A program made the position numbers and the translations under genes. Below, piece by piece: positions 46,734 through 55,930 of a stretch of DNA of 64,000 nt (position 1 is the first letter of the stretch; each line of letters opens with the position of its first letter). Source of the DNA: Variibacter sp. (lineage in GTDB: Bacteria > Pseudomonadota > Alphaproteobacteria > Rhizobiales > Xanthobacteraceae). Location of the stretch: the NCBI GenBank assembly GCA_019689555.1, contig JADGHE010000012.1, positions 1 through 64,000 of the forward strand, read 5' to 3'. The notes under the pieces were generated by a model, which saw nothing but the letters and a program-made list of their open reading frames with translations, was not told the origin of the DNA and did no database searches.

Positions 46734-47696
46734 ATGCGCGAACGCATCGGCGTCATCGCGGCGGCGTCTTCGGCCGGTCTCGGCGGGGTGACCATTGCGA
46801 CGACGCGGCTGCTGGTGGCTGCCGCCGATCCGCTCACGATCAATGCCGTGCGCTTCGGCGTCGCCGTGCTGCTGCTGCTCGGGCTCGCGCTCGTCCTGCG
46901 CGTGCGCTGGCCGTGCCGGGAGGACTGGCTGGCGGTCGGGGTCCTGGGCGTTCTGGCCTACGTGGTCTTCAGCCTGCTGTTCGTCGCGGCCCTGCAGTTC
47001 ACCACGTCCGCGCGCGGGGGGCTCGCCTTCTCGACCCTGCCGCTGCAGACGATGATCATCGCCGCGCTCTCCGGGGTGGAGCGGCTGACGCTGCGCCGCA
47101 GCCTCGGCGTGCTGATCGCCATCGGCGGCGTCGCGACGGCGCTGGTGTCGGGATTGAAGGGCGCGCCCGAGGGCGCGTGGCGCGGCGACCTCATCATGGT
47201 CACCGGCGTCCTGTGCATGTCCGTCTATGTCGTCAGCGCGCGGCCCTTCATCGCGCGCTCCGATCCGCTCTCGTTCCTCACCATGGGGATGGGAATAGGC
47301 GAGGTGGTGCTGCTCGCGTTTGCGGCGTTGAGCGACGGGCCGTCTGCCCTGCTCGCCTTCGGCCCCGCGCAATGGCTCGCGATGGGCTTCGTCGCGATCG
47401 GAGGGGGCGCGGTCATGTTCTTCTTGTGGATCTTCGCGCTCGGCCGCACGACGCCGACGCAGGCCGCCGTTTCGGTGACGGTCAATCCCGTCGTCGCGGC
47501 GATCGCCGGCGCCCTGATGCTGGGGGAGCCGATCGGTCCGAGCCTGCTCGCGGGCCTCGTCTGCGTGATCGCGGGCGTGTGGATCGCGACCACCGAGGGG
47601 CGGGGGCGGAACAGGCCGACCGCCCCCCTCGAACTCGCGCGAAAGACGCAGCTCGCGCGCAAGACTCAGGGTTCACCGCGCCGTCCGCGCGATTGA
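46734..47696 (+). CDS. EamA-family (DMT superfamily) transporter
   Basis: This 320-aa inner-membrane protein has about ten hydrophobic segments in two EamA repeats (first from about residue 5, second from about residue 150). It shows DPLTINAVRFGVAVLLLLGLAL in the first repeat and RTTPTQAAVSVTVNPVVAAI in the second, which are typical. Members export amino acids or other metabolites. Its last 24 bases overlap the end of the converging small membrane protein gene. Confidence 0.9.
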   Translation: MRERIGVIAAASSAGLGGVTIATTRLLVAAADPLTINAVRFGVAVLLLLGLALVLRVRWPCREDWLAVGVLGVLAYVVFSLLFVAALQFTTSARGGLAFSTLPLQTMIIAALSGVERLTLRRSLGVLIAIGGVATALVSGLKGAPEGAWRGDLIMVTGVLCMSVYVVSARPFIARSDPLSFLTMGMGIGEVVLLAFAALSDGPSALLAFGPAQWLAMGFVAIGGGAVMFFLWIFALGRTTPTQAAVSVTVNPVVAAIAGALMLGEPIGPSLLAGLVCVIAGVWIATTEGRGRNRPTAPLELARKTQLARKTQGSPRRPRD

Positions 47697-48116
47697 CCAC
47701 GCGAGCGCGCACAGGGCCGCGAATGTGACGACGGCGTTCGCCGCGTGCGCGTACTCCCATTGCCGCCGCAGCGCCTCCCACTCCGGCGGCCGCACGGTCC
47801 AATTGGCGGTGGCGACATTGGCCGGGTAGGTCCAGGCGAAGAAAATCGCGAGCGTGGCGGCGATGCACAGGAACGCGAACAGGGGCAGCCCATAGGGCTC
47901 TCCGCGGCGCCAGGTGGCGATCGTGAGCGCGAGATCGGCCGTCAGCGCGCCGATCAGCACGAAGCCGAACAGCGCCCAGCCGCGATAGAGGCTCTGGGCG
48001 ACGAAGTAGGCGTCCTGCGGCATGCCGATCTTGTTCGGCATCTCGAACAGGTGCGCCCCCGCCGGCACGAGCGCGAGCGCGGTCAGGATCAAGGCCAGGA
48101 ATCGGAGTAGGGTCAT
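47673..48116 (-). CDS. Small integral membrane protein, DUF1772-like
   Basis: This 147-aa protein has four hydrophobic segments, the first at MTLLRFLALILTALALVPAG, followed by AHLFEMPNKIGMPQDAY, then segments near residues 50-68, 78-96 and 124-145. The layout and the HLFEMPNK loop suggest the DUF1772 group, but this is uncertain. The start at 48116 is the first Met of the membrane segment. It converges on the EamA gene with a 24-nt tail-to-tail overlap. Confidence 0.6.
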   Translation of the reverse strand: MTLLRFLALILTALALVPAGAHLFEMPNKIGMPQDAYFVAQSLYRGWALFGFVLIGALTADLALTIATWRRGEPYGLPLFAFLCIAATLAIFFAWTYPANVATANWTVRPPEWEALRRQWEYAHAANAVVTFAALCALAWSIARTAR

Positions 48117-48223
48117 GCGCGGCTCCCGGTCGCGCGGAGGCCGGGCCGTCCACGCGGGCGGGCACCATTCTACATCCGATCTGGCTCGCTCCGCGCGTTC
48201 CTGTTGGGAGCGGCCGGCAGGCG

Positions 48224-48676
48224 TCAGTCCGACCCCGCGGTGCTGCCCGCCGGAATTACGATCTGGGTCTGGATCACCAGCGCGGCGAGCTTGCCGTCCC
48301 CGCGCGTGATGCGCGTCTGCCACACCATGGTGGTGCGGCCCTTGTGCAGGGGCGTGCACACCGCGCGGGCGACGTCGCCGGTCGGAATGGAAGCAAAGAA
48401 GTTGATCTTGCTCTCGATGGTCGCGGTGCGCTGCCCGGGGGCGAGGTTGACGATCGTCGCGGCGCCGCCCAGGTGATCGGCGAGCGCGACGACCGCGCCG
48501 CCATGGACGATCTCGCTCGGATTGCTCAGGTGCTCCGTCACCGGCAGCTCGGCCTCCACCCGGTCGAGCGACAGGAAGGTGATGCGCGCTCCGATGAGCT
48601 GGAAGAAGGGGTGCGGCCGCTCCTCGAAGCGGCGCAGCTTGGCGGGATCGACGCTTCCGTCGGTCGCAATCGGCAT
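48224..48676 (-). CDS. PaaI-family hot-dog thioesterase, copy A
   Basis: This 150-aa hot-dog-fold enzyme probably hydrolyses an aromatic or fatty acyl-CoA. The family motif VHGGAVVALADHLGGAA carries the catalytic-region His-Gly-Gly, and TIESKINFFASIPTGD and GRTTMVWQTRITRGDGKLAA are shared with its neighbour. It is about 55% identical to the next gene by eye and lies 64 nt after it, so the pair arose by tandem duplication. Confidence 0.88.
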   Translation of the reverse strand: MPIATDGSVDPAKLRRFEERPHPFFQLIGARITFLSLDRVEAELPVTEHLSNPSEIVHGGAVVALADHLGGAATIVNLAPGQRTATIESKINFFASIPTGDVARAVCTPLHKGRTTMVWQTRITRGDGKLAALVIQTQIVIPAGSTAGSD

Positions 48677-48740
48677 CGGGCGTGTCCAGGCGGTTTTTTT
48701 TTGGCGGGCACGGCGCGTGGGGCCGCGCGGCGCGGCGGCG

Positions 48741-49178
48741 TCAGCCCTTGTGCATCACGAGCTGGGTCTGGGTCACCAGCGCGGCGAGCTTGCCGTCCGC
48801 GCGCGTGACGCGCGTCTGCCAAACCATGGTGGTGCGGCCGCGGTGGAGGGGCGTGCACTCGGCGCGGATCGTCTCGCCGAGGGGGACCGCGGCGAAGAAG
48901 TTCGTCTTGCTCTCGATGGTCGTCGTGCTGGCACCGCGCGGCAGATTGAGCGCCGTCGCGGTGCCACCCAGATTGTCGGCGAGCGCCATCAGTGCCCCGC
49001 CGTGCAGAACGCCGTTGCGGTTGCCCAGCTCCTCGCGCACCACCAGCTCGGCCACGACCCGATCGCGCGAGACATGCGTGATCTTCGATCCGATCAGCTC
49101 GGCGAAGGGAGGCTGCATGGCGGCGATTCGCTGCAGCCTCTGTTCCTCCGTTTCAGCGGCCTCCTCGATCTCGGTCAT
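48741..49178 (-). CDS. PaaI-family hot-dog thioesterase, copy B
   Basis: This 145-aa paralogue has VLHGGALMALADNLGGTA, TIESKTNFFAAVPLGE and GRTTMVWQTRVTRADGKLAA. DNA similarity to copy A is highest over the C-terminal third, where long stretches are identical. The start at 49178 (MTEIEEA) gives the family N-terminus. It is transcribed before copy A and lies 73 nt after the formaldehyde dehydrogenase gene in the same direction, so the three may form one transcript. Confidence 0.88.
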   Translation of the reverse strand: MTEIEEAAETEEQRLQRIAAMQPPFAELIGSKITHVSRDRVVAELVVREELGNRNGVLHGGALMALADNLGGTATALNLPRGASTTTIESKTNFFAAVPLGETIRAECTPLHRGRTTMVWQTRVTRADGKLAALVTQTQLVMHKG

Positions 49179-49251
49179 GGCGCGGTCACCGTGGTCTCGG
49201 GCTCTTGTCGCCGGGGAATTGGCACGACGGCGGGGCGGGATCAACCCTGTC

Positions 49252-50379
49252 TCAGTACACGATCACGGAGCGGATGCTCTCGCCCGCGCGCATCAGCTCG
49301 AAGGCGCGGTTGATGTCCGAAAGCGGCATCGTGTGGGTGATCATCGGGTCGATCTCGATCTTGCCCTGCATGTACCAGTCGACGATCTTGGGCACGTCCG
49401 TCCGCCCTCTCGCGCCTCCGAAGGCGCTGCCCTTCCACACGCGCCCGGTGACGAGCTGGAACGGCCGCGTCGAAATCTCCGCGCCCGCCGGCGCGACCCC
49501 GATGATGATCGACTGCCCCCAGCCGCGGTGGCACGCCTCCAGCGCCTGGCGCATCACCTTGACATTGCCCGTGCAGTCGAAGGTGTAGTCGGCGCCGCCG
49601 ATCTGGTCCTCACGCGTCTTGGTCAGGTTCACGAGATAGGGCACGAGGTCGTCGCCCACCTCGTTCGGATTGACGAAGTGGGTCATGCCGAAGCGCTCGC
49701 CCCACGCCTTCTTGGCCGGGTTGACGTCGACCCCGATGATCATGTCGGCGCCGACGAGCCGCAGCCCCTGGATCACGTTGAGGCCGATGCCGCCGAGGCC
49801 GAACACGATCGCCTTCGCCCCGGGCTCCACCTTCGCCGTGTTGATGACGGCGCCGATGCCCGTCGTCACCCCGCAGCCGATGTAGCAGACCTTGTCGAAG
49901 GGAGCGTCCTCGCGAATCTTCGCCACCGCGATCTCCGGCAGCACGGTGAAGTTCGCGAAGGTCGAGCAGCCCATGTAGTGGTGCAGCTTCCTGCCCTCGA
50001 TCGAAAAGCGCGAGGTGCCGTCCGGCATCACCCCCTGGCCCTGCGTCGCGCGGATCGCCGTGCACAGATTGGTCTTGCGCGACAGACAGGAAGGGCACTG
50101 CCGGCATTCCGGCGTGTAGAGGGGAATCACGTGGTCCCCCTTCTTCACCGAGGTCACGCCGGGGCCGACGTCGACCACCACGCCCGCGCCCTCGTGGCCG
50201 AGAATCACGGGAAAGAGACCTTCCGGGTCGGCGCCGGAGAGCGTGAACTCGTCCGTGTGGCAGACGCCGGTCGCCTTGATCTCCACCAGCACCTCGCCGG
50301 CCCGCGGGCCCTCGAGCTGAACTGTGGTCACCTCCAACGGCTTGCCTGCCTCGAATGCCACCGCCGCACGTACGTCCAT
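49252..50379 (-). CDS. frmA: S-(hydroxymethyl)glutathione dehydrogenase / class III alcohol dehydrogenase
   Basis: This 375-aa zinc enzyme oxidises the glutathione adduct of formaldehyde with NAD+, and is also a long-chain alcohol dehydrogenase and S-nitrosoglutathione reductase. Catalytic zinc ligands lie in GVCHTDEFT and LGHEGAGVV, and the structural zinc cysteines in [15 protein letters not shown]. The NAD fold has [14 protein letters not shown] neighbouring esterase (fghA) is not seen, and the class III call rests on overall similarity, so a related zinc alcohol dehydrogenase is possible. It is divergent from the broken Bug gene. Confidence 0.87.
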   Translation of the reverse strand: MDVRAAVAFEAGKPLEVTTVQLEGPRAGEVLVEIKATGVCHTDEFTLSGADPEGLFPVILGHEGAGVVVDVGPGVTSVKKGDHVIPLYTPECRQCPSCLSRKTNLCTAIRATQGQGVMPDGTSRFSIEGRKLHHYMGCSTFANFTVLPEIAVAKIREDAPFDKVCYIGCGVTTGIGAVINTAKVEPGAKAIVFGLGGIGLNVIQGLRLVGADMIIGVDVNPAKKAWGERFGMTHFVNPNEVGDDLVPYLVNLTKTREDQIGGADYTFDCTGNVKVMRQALEACHRGWGQSIIIGVAPAGAEISTRPFQLVTGRVWKGSAFGGARGRTDVPKIVDWYMQGKIEIDPMITHTMPLSDINRAFELMRAGESIRSVIVY

Positions 50380-50605
50380 CCATATCCTCCGTTCAAGGTT
50401 CGCCCCCCCTCGAGAGAGTGGGAACCAGCCACCCGGCGAAAGCGCAGTCTAGACAGGCCCGCCGGCCGGGACGCAAGGCTCGCGCGCTTTCGCCGGCCGC
50501 GCAGGGCGACCGTCGGCGCCATTGTCCTTGCGGGCGGGGACGCGCATTCTCCTCCGCAAAGAACAACGACTGCCGTTCAGGAGCGAAACGCCAAGGGAGA
50601 GGACC

Positions 50606-51577
50606 ATGAGGACGCTCTTTGCCTGCGTGGTGGCGCTGGGGGCGATGCTGGGAGCGGGCCCCGCAGCATCCGCCGCCGATTACCCCAACCGGCCGGTCAC
50701 GCTCGTGCTCGGCTTCGCGCCCGGGGGCCCGAGCGACGTACTGGCCCGGCTGGTCAGCCGCAAGATGGAGCAGATCCTCAAACAGCCGGTCGTGATCGAC
50801 AACCGGCCCGGGGCGAGCGGCGCGGTCGCCTCCCAGGCCGTCGCCCGGGCCGCCCCGGACGGCTACACGCTCCTGCTCGCGAGCAGCGCCATGCTCGCCA
50901 TCAACCCGCAGCTGTACCCGAATGTCGGCTACGATCCGATCAAGGACTTCGAGCCGATCACGGTCCTCGGCACGCAGCCGAGCGTCATCTACGTCCACCC
51001 GTCGGTGCCCGTGAAATCCCTGGCCGAGCTCGTCGCCCATGCCAAGGCCAATCCGGGCAGGCTCAATTTCGCGACCGGCGGCAAGGCCACCCCGCAGCAT
51101 CTCGCGGGCGAGCTGCTGAAGCTCAGGGCGGGAATCGCCATCACCCACGTGCCCTACAAGGGGACAGGTCCCGCCCTGCAGGACGTGATCGCGGGCCACG
51201 TGCAGATCGGCATCTCGGCGGCCGCTCCCGTGGTCTCGAACATCCAGAGCGGGTCGATCCGGCCGATGGCGGTGACCACGGCCAAGCGCGCCGCCGCTCT
51301 GCCCGACGTTCCGACGGTGGCGGAGCAGGGCTACCCCGGCTTCGACGCCAACACCTAGCACGGCATCGTGGCCCCGGCCGGCACTCCGGCCGCCGTCGTC
51401 GAGACCGTGCATCGCGCGGTCGTGGGCGCCCTGAACGATCCGCAAATCCGAAAGCAGGCCGACGATCTCGGCCTCGAGATCGTCGGCAATGCGCCGGAGG
51501 CGTTCCGCGCCATGCTCGAGGACGACCTTCCCCGCTGGGCGGAGATCATCAAGGCCTCGGGCACCAAGGGGGACTGA
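50606..51577 (+). pseudogene. Bug/TctC-family solute receptor, copy 3, with an in-frame amber codon
   Basis: The frame encodes a complete Bug receptor of 323 codons, with signal peptide (ending ASAA), DYPNRPVTLVLGFAPGGPSD and the usual fold, but codon 251 (51356-51358) is TAG. Copies 1 and 2 have Trp (TGG) at this place within NWHGLV and TWHGLV, so one G-to-A change explains it. After the stop the frame continues HGIVAPAGTPAAVVETV to a normal end at 51577, with undisturbed codon use. Truncation would remove the last 72 residues and the end of the fold, so it is probably inactive. The lesion looks recent, or could be a sequencing error. Confidence 0.85.
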
Positions 51578-52203
51578 GGGAGGCGGGGGCCTCGCGGCTG
51601 CCCGGCGGCGCGGCTCGAGGCCTGCCCGCGCGCGGTTGCGGTTGCGGCCGTGTCCGGCCGCGGCGCGGGCTTCCGCCGGCGAGCCGGGGGGCGCCCGGCG
51701 CACGCTCCTCGCCTTGCGAGCGCGCGCGAAAAGGCCGCTTCCCGAGACGGCGAAAATCGAGTCGGACGAGAAGCTTGGCGGCGGGCGACCGAGATTTCGA
51801 TTCAGGGGGCTGCGAGATCGATTCAAGGGCTTCACAAAGCGATCGAGGGCGCCGTTCACAAATCGATTCAGGGGGAGGGACTTCGCAGAGCGATTGCAGA
51901 GCGATTCAAGGGCGCAGGCTTCTTCCCGAATCGATTCAACGGGCGGCCGCAGGCGGCGTCGGCCGCGGCGGCAAAAACCGCGCCCTCGGGCGGGATTTGT
52001 CGAGTCCGTTCATCGCGTTCCGGGCGCGAGCGCGCAAAGTGAATCAAGAAATTCAACCGCGCTCACCGCTTTGGCGGAGGCGCGCCGGCGCGCGCGGCCG
52101 GTCGGCTCGCGCCGCGTCGGAGCTGCATCCGTCCACAGGTCGGGCATGGCTTGACTTTGCCCATCGGGGAGGGTTTTTCGGCGCGTCTACCTAAGGCGCG
52201 CTC
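51578..52203. other. 626-bp non-coding region before fabD, rich in GANTC and repeats
   Basis: No family-like protein is encoded. Open frames present encode repetitive Arg/Ser/Gly peptides produced by the DNA repeats. The region carries a cluster of degenerate direct repeats and nine GANTC sites, and it must include the fabD promoter. Confidence 0.6.
51759..52045. repeat. Degenerate CGATTCA-GGG direct repeats with nine GANTC sites
   Basis: Five copies of a TCGATTCA(A/G)GGG-like unit begin near 51796, 51817, 51862, 51900 and 51930, spaced 21-45 bp. GANTC sites, the target of the alphaproteobacterial methylase CcrM, occur at 51759, 51799, 51820, 51865, 51903, 51928, 51933, 52002 and 52041. By base composition about one would be expected in this length. 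Confidence 0.7.
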
Positions 52204-53154
52204 ATGTCCATCGCTTTCATCTTTCCGGGCCAAGGGAGCCAGTCCGTCGGTATGGGCAAGGCCCTGGCCGAAAATTTTCCGGTCGCCCGCGCGGTTTTCG
52301 AGGAGGTCGACGAGGCGCTCGGGGAGGCTCTCACCGCCACGATGTGGGAGGGGCCGGCCGAGCGGCTCACGCTCACCGAGAATGCGCAGCCGGCGCTGAT
52401 GGCGGTGTCGCTCGCCGCCACGCGGGTGCTCGAAGCCGAGGCGGGGCTCGATCTCGCGCGCGATGCGCAGTTCGTGGCCGGCCATTCGCTGGGCGAATAT
52501 TCGGCGCTGGCGGCGGCCGGCGCGTTCACGATCGCCGACACCGCGCGCCTTTTGCGCATCCGCGGCCGGGCCATGCAGCAGGCGGTGCCGGTCGGGGCCG
52601 GCGCGATGGCCGCGGTCATGGGCCTCGAACTCGCTGAGGCCCAGGCCGTCGCCGCGGAGGCGGCGCAGGGCGAGGTCTGCGAGGCGGCGAACGACAACGG
52701 CGGCGGCCAGGTGGTGCTGTCGGGCTCCAAGGCGGCGATCGACCGCGCGGTCGAGATCGCCAAGGCGCGGGGGGCGAAGAGGGCCATCCTGCTTCCGGTG
52801 TCCGCCCCCTTCCATTGCGCGCTGATGAAGCCCGCGGCCGAGGCCATGGCGGAGGCGCTCGCGCAAGTGGCAGTCAAGGCGCCGAAAGTTCCGCTCGTCG
52901 CCAATGTGCTGGCGCGCCCCATCACCGATCCGGCCGAGATCGTCCGCAGCCTGGTCGCGCAGGTCACCGGCACGGTGCGCTGGCGCGAGTCGGTCGCCTT
53001 CATGGGCGAGGCCGGGGTGACGACCTTCTACGAACTCGGCGCCGGCAAGGTCCTGAGCGGCCTCGTCAAGCGCATCGTCGAGGGCGCGAGCGGAATTTCC
53101 ATCGGCACGCCCGAGGACGTGGCCGCGTTCAGGGCGGCGCGCGCCGCGGCCTGA
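52204..53154 (+). CDS. fabD: Malonyl-CoA:ACP transacylase
   Basis: This 316-aa enzyme loads malonyl groups onto acyl carrier protein for fatty-acid synthesis. It has FIFPGQGSQSVGMG at residues 5-18, the active-site Ser in GHSLGEYSAL near residue 95, and the catalytic His in PVSAPFHCALM near 203. Length is normal. It heads the fabD-fabG-acpP-fabF block, 44 nt before fabG, downstream of a repeat-rich non-coding region. Confidence 0.97.
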   Translation: MSIAFIFPGQGSQSVGMGKALAENFPVARAVFEEVDEALGEALTATMWEGPAERLTLTENAQPALMAVSLAATRVLEAEAGLDLARDAQFVAGHSLGEYSALAAAGAFTIADTARLLRIRGRAMQQAVPVGAGAMAAVMGLELAEAQAVAAEAAQGEVCEAANDNGGGQVVLSGSKAAIDRAVEIAKARGAKRAILLPVSAPFHCALMKPAAEAMAEALAQVAVKAPKVPLVANVLARPITDPAEIVRSLVAQVTGTVRWRESVAFMGEAGVTTFYELGAGKVLSGLVKRIVEGASGISIGTPEDVAAFRAARAAA

Positions 53155-53198
53155 CGAGCAAGCCACGATTGCGACTGAGCGGAGAGGAGGCCCGGCGC

Positions 53199-53936
53199 AT
53201 GTTCGACCTGACCGGCAGAACGGCCTTGGTGACCGGCGCGAGCGGCGGAATCGGCAGCGCCATCGCCCGCGCGCTGCACCGGCAGGGCGCCGTGGTAACG
53301 CTTTCGGGCACGCGGCGCGAAGCGCTCGACGCGCTCGCCGCCTCGCTGGGCGAACGCTGCCATGTTGTGCCGTGCAATCTCGCCGACAAGGACGAGGTCG
53401 AGACGCTCGTGCCCCGCGCCGAGGAGGCGATGGGCCAGCTCGACATTCTGGTCGCCAATGCGGGCGTCACCCGCGACAACCTCTTCGTGCAGCTGCGTGA
53501 CGAGGACTGGGAGCAGGTGCTCGCCGTCAACCTCACGGCGACCTTCAAGCTCGCGCGCGCGGCCGTGCGCGGCATGATGCGCCGCCGATTCGGGCGCGTG
53601 ATCGCCATCACGTCCGTCGTGGGGGTCACGGGCAATCCCGGTCAGGGCAATTATGCCGCTGCCAAGGCCGGCCTCATCGGCATGATGAAGTCGATCGCCC
53701 AAGAATACGCTCGGCGGGGAATCACGGCGAACAGCGTGGCGCCCGGCTTCATCGCGACGCCGATGACCGACAAGCTCAACGAAAAGCAGCGGGAATCGAT
53801 CCTCGCCCGCGTGCCTGCGGGCCGCCTCGGCAGTCCGGAGGACGTTGCGAGCGCCGTCGTCTACCTCGCCTCCGACGAGGCCGCCTACGTCACCGGGCAG
53901 ACGCTGCACGTGAACGGCGGCATGGCCATGATCTGA
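53199..53936 (+). CDS. fabG: 3-oxoacyl-ACP reductase
   Basis: This 245-aa short-chain dehydrogenase reduces 3-oxoacyl-ACP with NADPH. It has the GASGGIGSAIA cofactor loop, NAGVTRDNLF, catalytic Ser in ITSVVGVTG, and Tyr and Lys in GQGNYAAAKAG. The C-terminus AAYVTGQTLHVNGGMAMI is typical of FabG. The start at 53199 follows GGAGAGGAGG. It precedes acpP by 226 nt. Confidence 0.97.
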   Translation: MFDLTGRTALVTGASGGIGSAIARALHRQGAVVTLSGTRREALDALAASLGERCHVVPCNLADKDEVETLVPRAEEAMGQLDILVANAGVTRDNLFVQLRDEDWEQVLAVNLTATFKLARAAVRGMMRRRFGRVIAITSVVGVTGNPGQGNYAAAKAGLIGMMKSIAQEYARRGITANSVAPGFIATPMTDKLNEKQRESILARVPAGRLGSPEDVASAVVYLASDEAAYVTGQTLHVNGGMAMI

Positions 53937-53990
53937 GGCGGGATTTCGCGGTGGAGCGGGCGTTGAAAGGCTTTGGGATGGCGTGCGGGT

Positions 53991-54018
53991 TTGCTGGTCA
54001 AGCCCGACGAAGTATGTT
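53991..54018 (+). promoter_or_regulatory. Candidate promoter of acpP
   Basis: TTGCTG at 53991-53996 and TATGTT at 54013-54018 with a 16-nt spacer lie in the fabG-acpP gap. A GC-rich stem (GGAGC...GCTCC) follows just downstream in the leader. Acyl carrier protein is very abundant, so its own promoter is expected. Confidence 0.4.
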
Positions 54019-54162
54019 ACCGGAGCCCGGCTTAGCTGGAGCGCCGGGCCCGGGCCGGGTGCTCCATGCGCGGCGGCCGTGCGGCGGCTGCTGAGACATC
54101 ACACACAAGAGCCTACGGGTTGCGTTTGTCGCCGGCCCATTCGAAACGGACGAGGTTGAACG

Positions 54163-54402
54163 ATGAGCAATATTGCCGAGCGGGTAAAGAAAATCGTCGT
54201 GGAGCATCTGGGCGTAGAAGCCGACAAGGTCACCGAAAACGCCAGCTTCATCGACGATCTCGGCGCGGACAGCCTCGATACGGTCGAGCTCGTTATGGCC
54301 TTCGAGGAGGAGTTCGGTTGCGAAATCCCCGATGACGCGGCCGAAACCATTCTGACGGTGGGCGACGCCGTCAAGTTTCTTGAAAAGAACGCCAAGAACT
54401 GA
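54163..54402 (+). CDS. acpP: Acyl carrier protein
   Basis: This 79-aa acidic protein carries acyl chains on a phosphopantetheine attached to Ser in [11 protein letters not shown] near residue 37. It starts [19 protein letters not shown], the typical N-terminus, and ends in [12 protein letters not shown]. It lies between fabG and fabF as in related bacteria. Confidence 0.98.
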   Translation: MSNIAERVKKIVVEHLGVEADKVTENASFIDDLGADSLDTVELVMAFEEEFGCEIPDDAAETILTVGDAVKFLEKNAKN

Positions 54403-54508
54403 TCTGTCCCACCGCCGTTCCCACCGACGCCTGAGCGCCGCGGGCCGCGCTATGCCGATGCGCGGGATCCTTGTACGATCGTGCTCCGGGAGGACTTGAA
54501 GCCGCACC

Positions 54509-55771
54509 ATGAGACGGGTTGTCATCACCGGGCTTGGTATGGTCACGCCGCTCGGCTGTGGCGTCGAGGTCACGTGGAAGCGCCTGCTGGCAGGCGAGAG
54601 CGGCGCGCGCCGGGTCGAGCACTTCGACGTGTCCGACCTGCCGGCCAAGATCGCTTGCCAGATCCCGCGCGGCGACGGCTCCAACGGCACCTACAATCCC
54701 GACCAGTGGATGGAGCCCAAGGAGCAGCGGCGGGTGGACGAGTTCATCACCTTCGCGATGTGCGCGGCGCGCCAGGCGCTCGACGACGCGGGCTGGCATC
54801 CGAAGACCCGCGAAGAGCAGATCAGCACCGGCGTGCTCATCGGCTCGGGGATCGGCGGCATTCAGAGCATCGCGGAAACGGCGATCACCCTGAAGGAGAA
54901 GGGGCCGCGCCGCGTCTCGCCGTTCTTCATTCCGAGCTCGATCATCAATCTGGCCTCGGGCCACGTCTCGATCGCGTTCGGCCTCAAGGGCCCGAACCAC
55001 GCGGTCGTGACCGCGTGCTCGACCGGCGCGCATGCGATCGGCGACGCCGGGCGGCTGATCGCTCTCGGAGACGCCGACGTGATGGTGGCCGGCGGCGCCG
55101 AATCGCCCGTGAATCGCCTGTCGATTGCGGGCTTCTCCGCCTGCCGCGCGCTGTCCACCGCGTTCAACGACACGCCGGAGCGCGCCTCGCGCCCCTATGA
55201 CCGCGATCGCGACGGATTCGTGATGGGCGAGGGCGCGGGCGTCGTGGTGCTCGAGGAATACGAGCACGCCAAGCGGCGCGGCGCGCGCATCTATGCCGAG
55301 CTCGTCGGCTACGGCCTCTCCGGCGACGCCTATCACATCACCGCGCCGGCCGAGGACGGCGACGGCGCGTACCGCTGCATGACCGCCGCGATCAAGCGCG
55401 CCGGCATCTCGCCCTCGGAGATCGACTACATCAACGCGCACGGAACTTCGACGCCGCTCGGCGACGAGATCGAGCTCGCCGCGGTGGAGCGCGTGGTCGG
55501 CAACGCGGCGGGGCGCATCTCCATGTCCTCGACGAAGTCGTCGATCGGGCATCTGCTCGGCGCGGCCGGGGCCGTCGAAGCGATCTTCTCGGTGCTCGCC
55601 ATCCGCGATCAGATCGCGCCGCCGACCATCAACCTGGACAACCCGTCGGTCGAAACGGCGATCGACCTCGTTCCGCACACGGCGCGCCCGCGCAAGATCG
55701 ACGTCGTGTTGTCCAATTCGTTCGGATTCGGCGGCACCAACGCGAGCCTGGTGCTGCGGCGGGTGCAATAA
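54509..55771 (+). CDS. fabF: 3-oxoacyl-ACP synthase II
   Basis: This 420-aa condensing enzyme elongates acyl-ACP with malonyl-ACP and governs unsaturated chain length. The catalytic Cys is in VTACSTGAHAIGDA near residue 169, and the His pair is in NAHGTSTPLGD and KSSIGHLLGAAG. NSFGFGGTNASLVL is the conserved end. It starts MRRVVITGLGMVTPLG after GGAGGA and is followed by mltG after 159 nt. Confidence 0.98.
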   Translation: MRRVVITGLGMVTPLGCGVEVTWKRLLAGESGARRVEHFDVSDLPAKIACQIPRGDGSNGTYNPDQWMEPKEQRRVDEFITFAMCAARQALDDAGWHPKTREEQISTGVLIGSGIGGIQSIAETAITLKEKGPRRVSPFFIPSSIINLASGHVSIAFGLKGPNHAVVTACSTGAHAIGDAGRLIALGDADVMVAGGAESPVNRLSIAGFSACRALSTAFNDTPERASRPYDRDRDGFVMGEGAGVVVLEEYEHAKRRGARIYAELVGYGLSGDAYHITAPAEDGDGAYRCMTAAIKRAGISPSEIDYINAHGTSTPLGDEIELAAVERVVGNAAGRISMSSTKSSIGHLLGAAGAVEAIFSVLAIRDQIAPPTINLDNPSVETAIDLVPHTARPRKIDVVLSNSFGFGGTNASLVLRRVQ

Positions 55772-55930
55772 AGCGCGGCCCGGTCCGCCCTTTCGCCACA
55801 TTTGCTCTTACGCTTCGGCCCGGAGCGCGGGCGATGCGAGAAGGACCGCGCGCGACCGAACCGATTCACGAGCGATCAGGCTTGCGGCCGGTGATCCGCT
55901 GCGACGATCGCCCTTTTCTGAGTGGTGCAC

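Noticed and set aside
51759-51945. Iteron-type replication origin
   Set aside because: The repeats are irregularly spaced and no replication initiator gene or AT-rich melting region is nearby.
51650-52042. 130-codon open frame over the GANTC repeats with internal peptide repeats
   Set aside because: The peptide periodicity follows the DNA repeat. Two other frames are also open and repetitive there, and no ribosome-binding site is seen.
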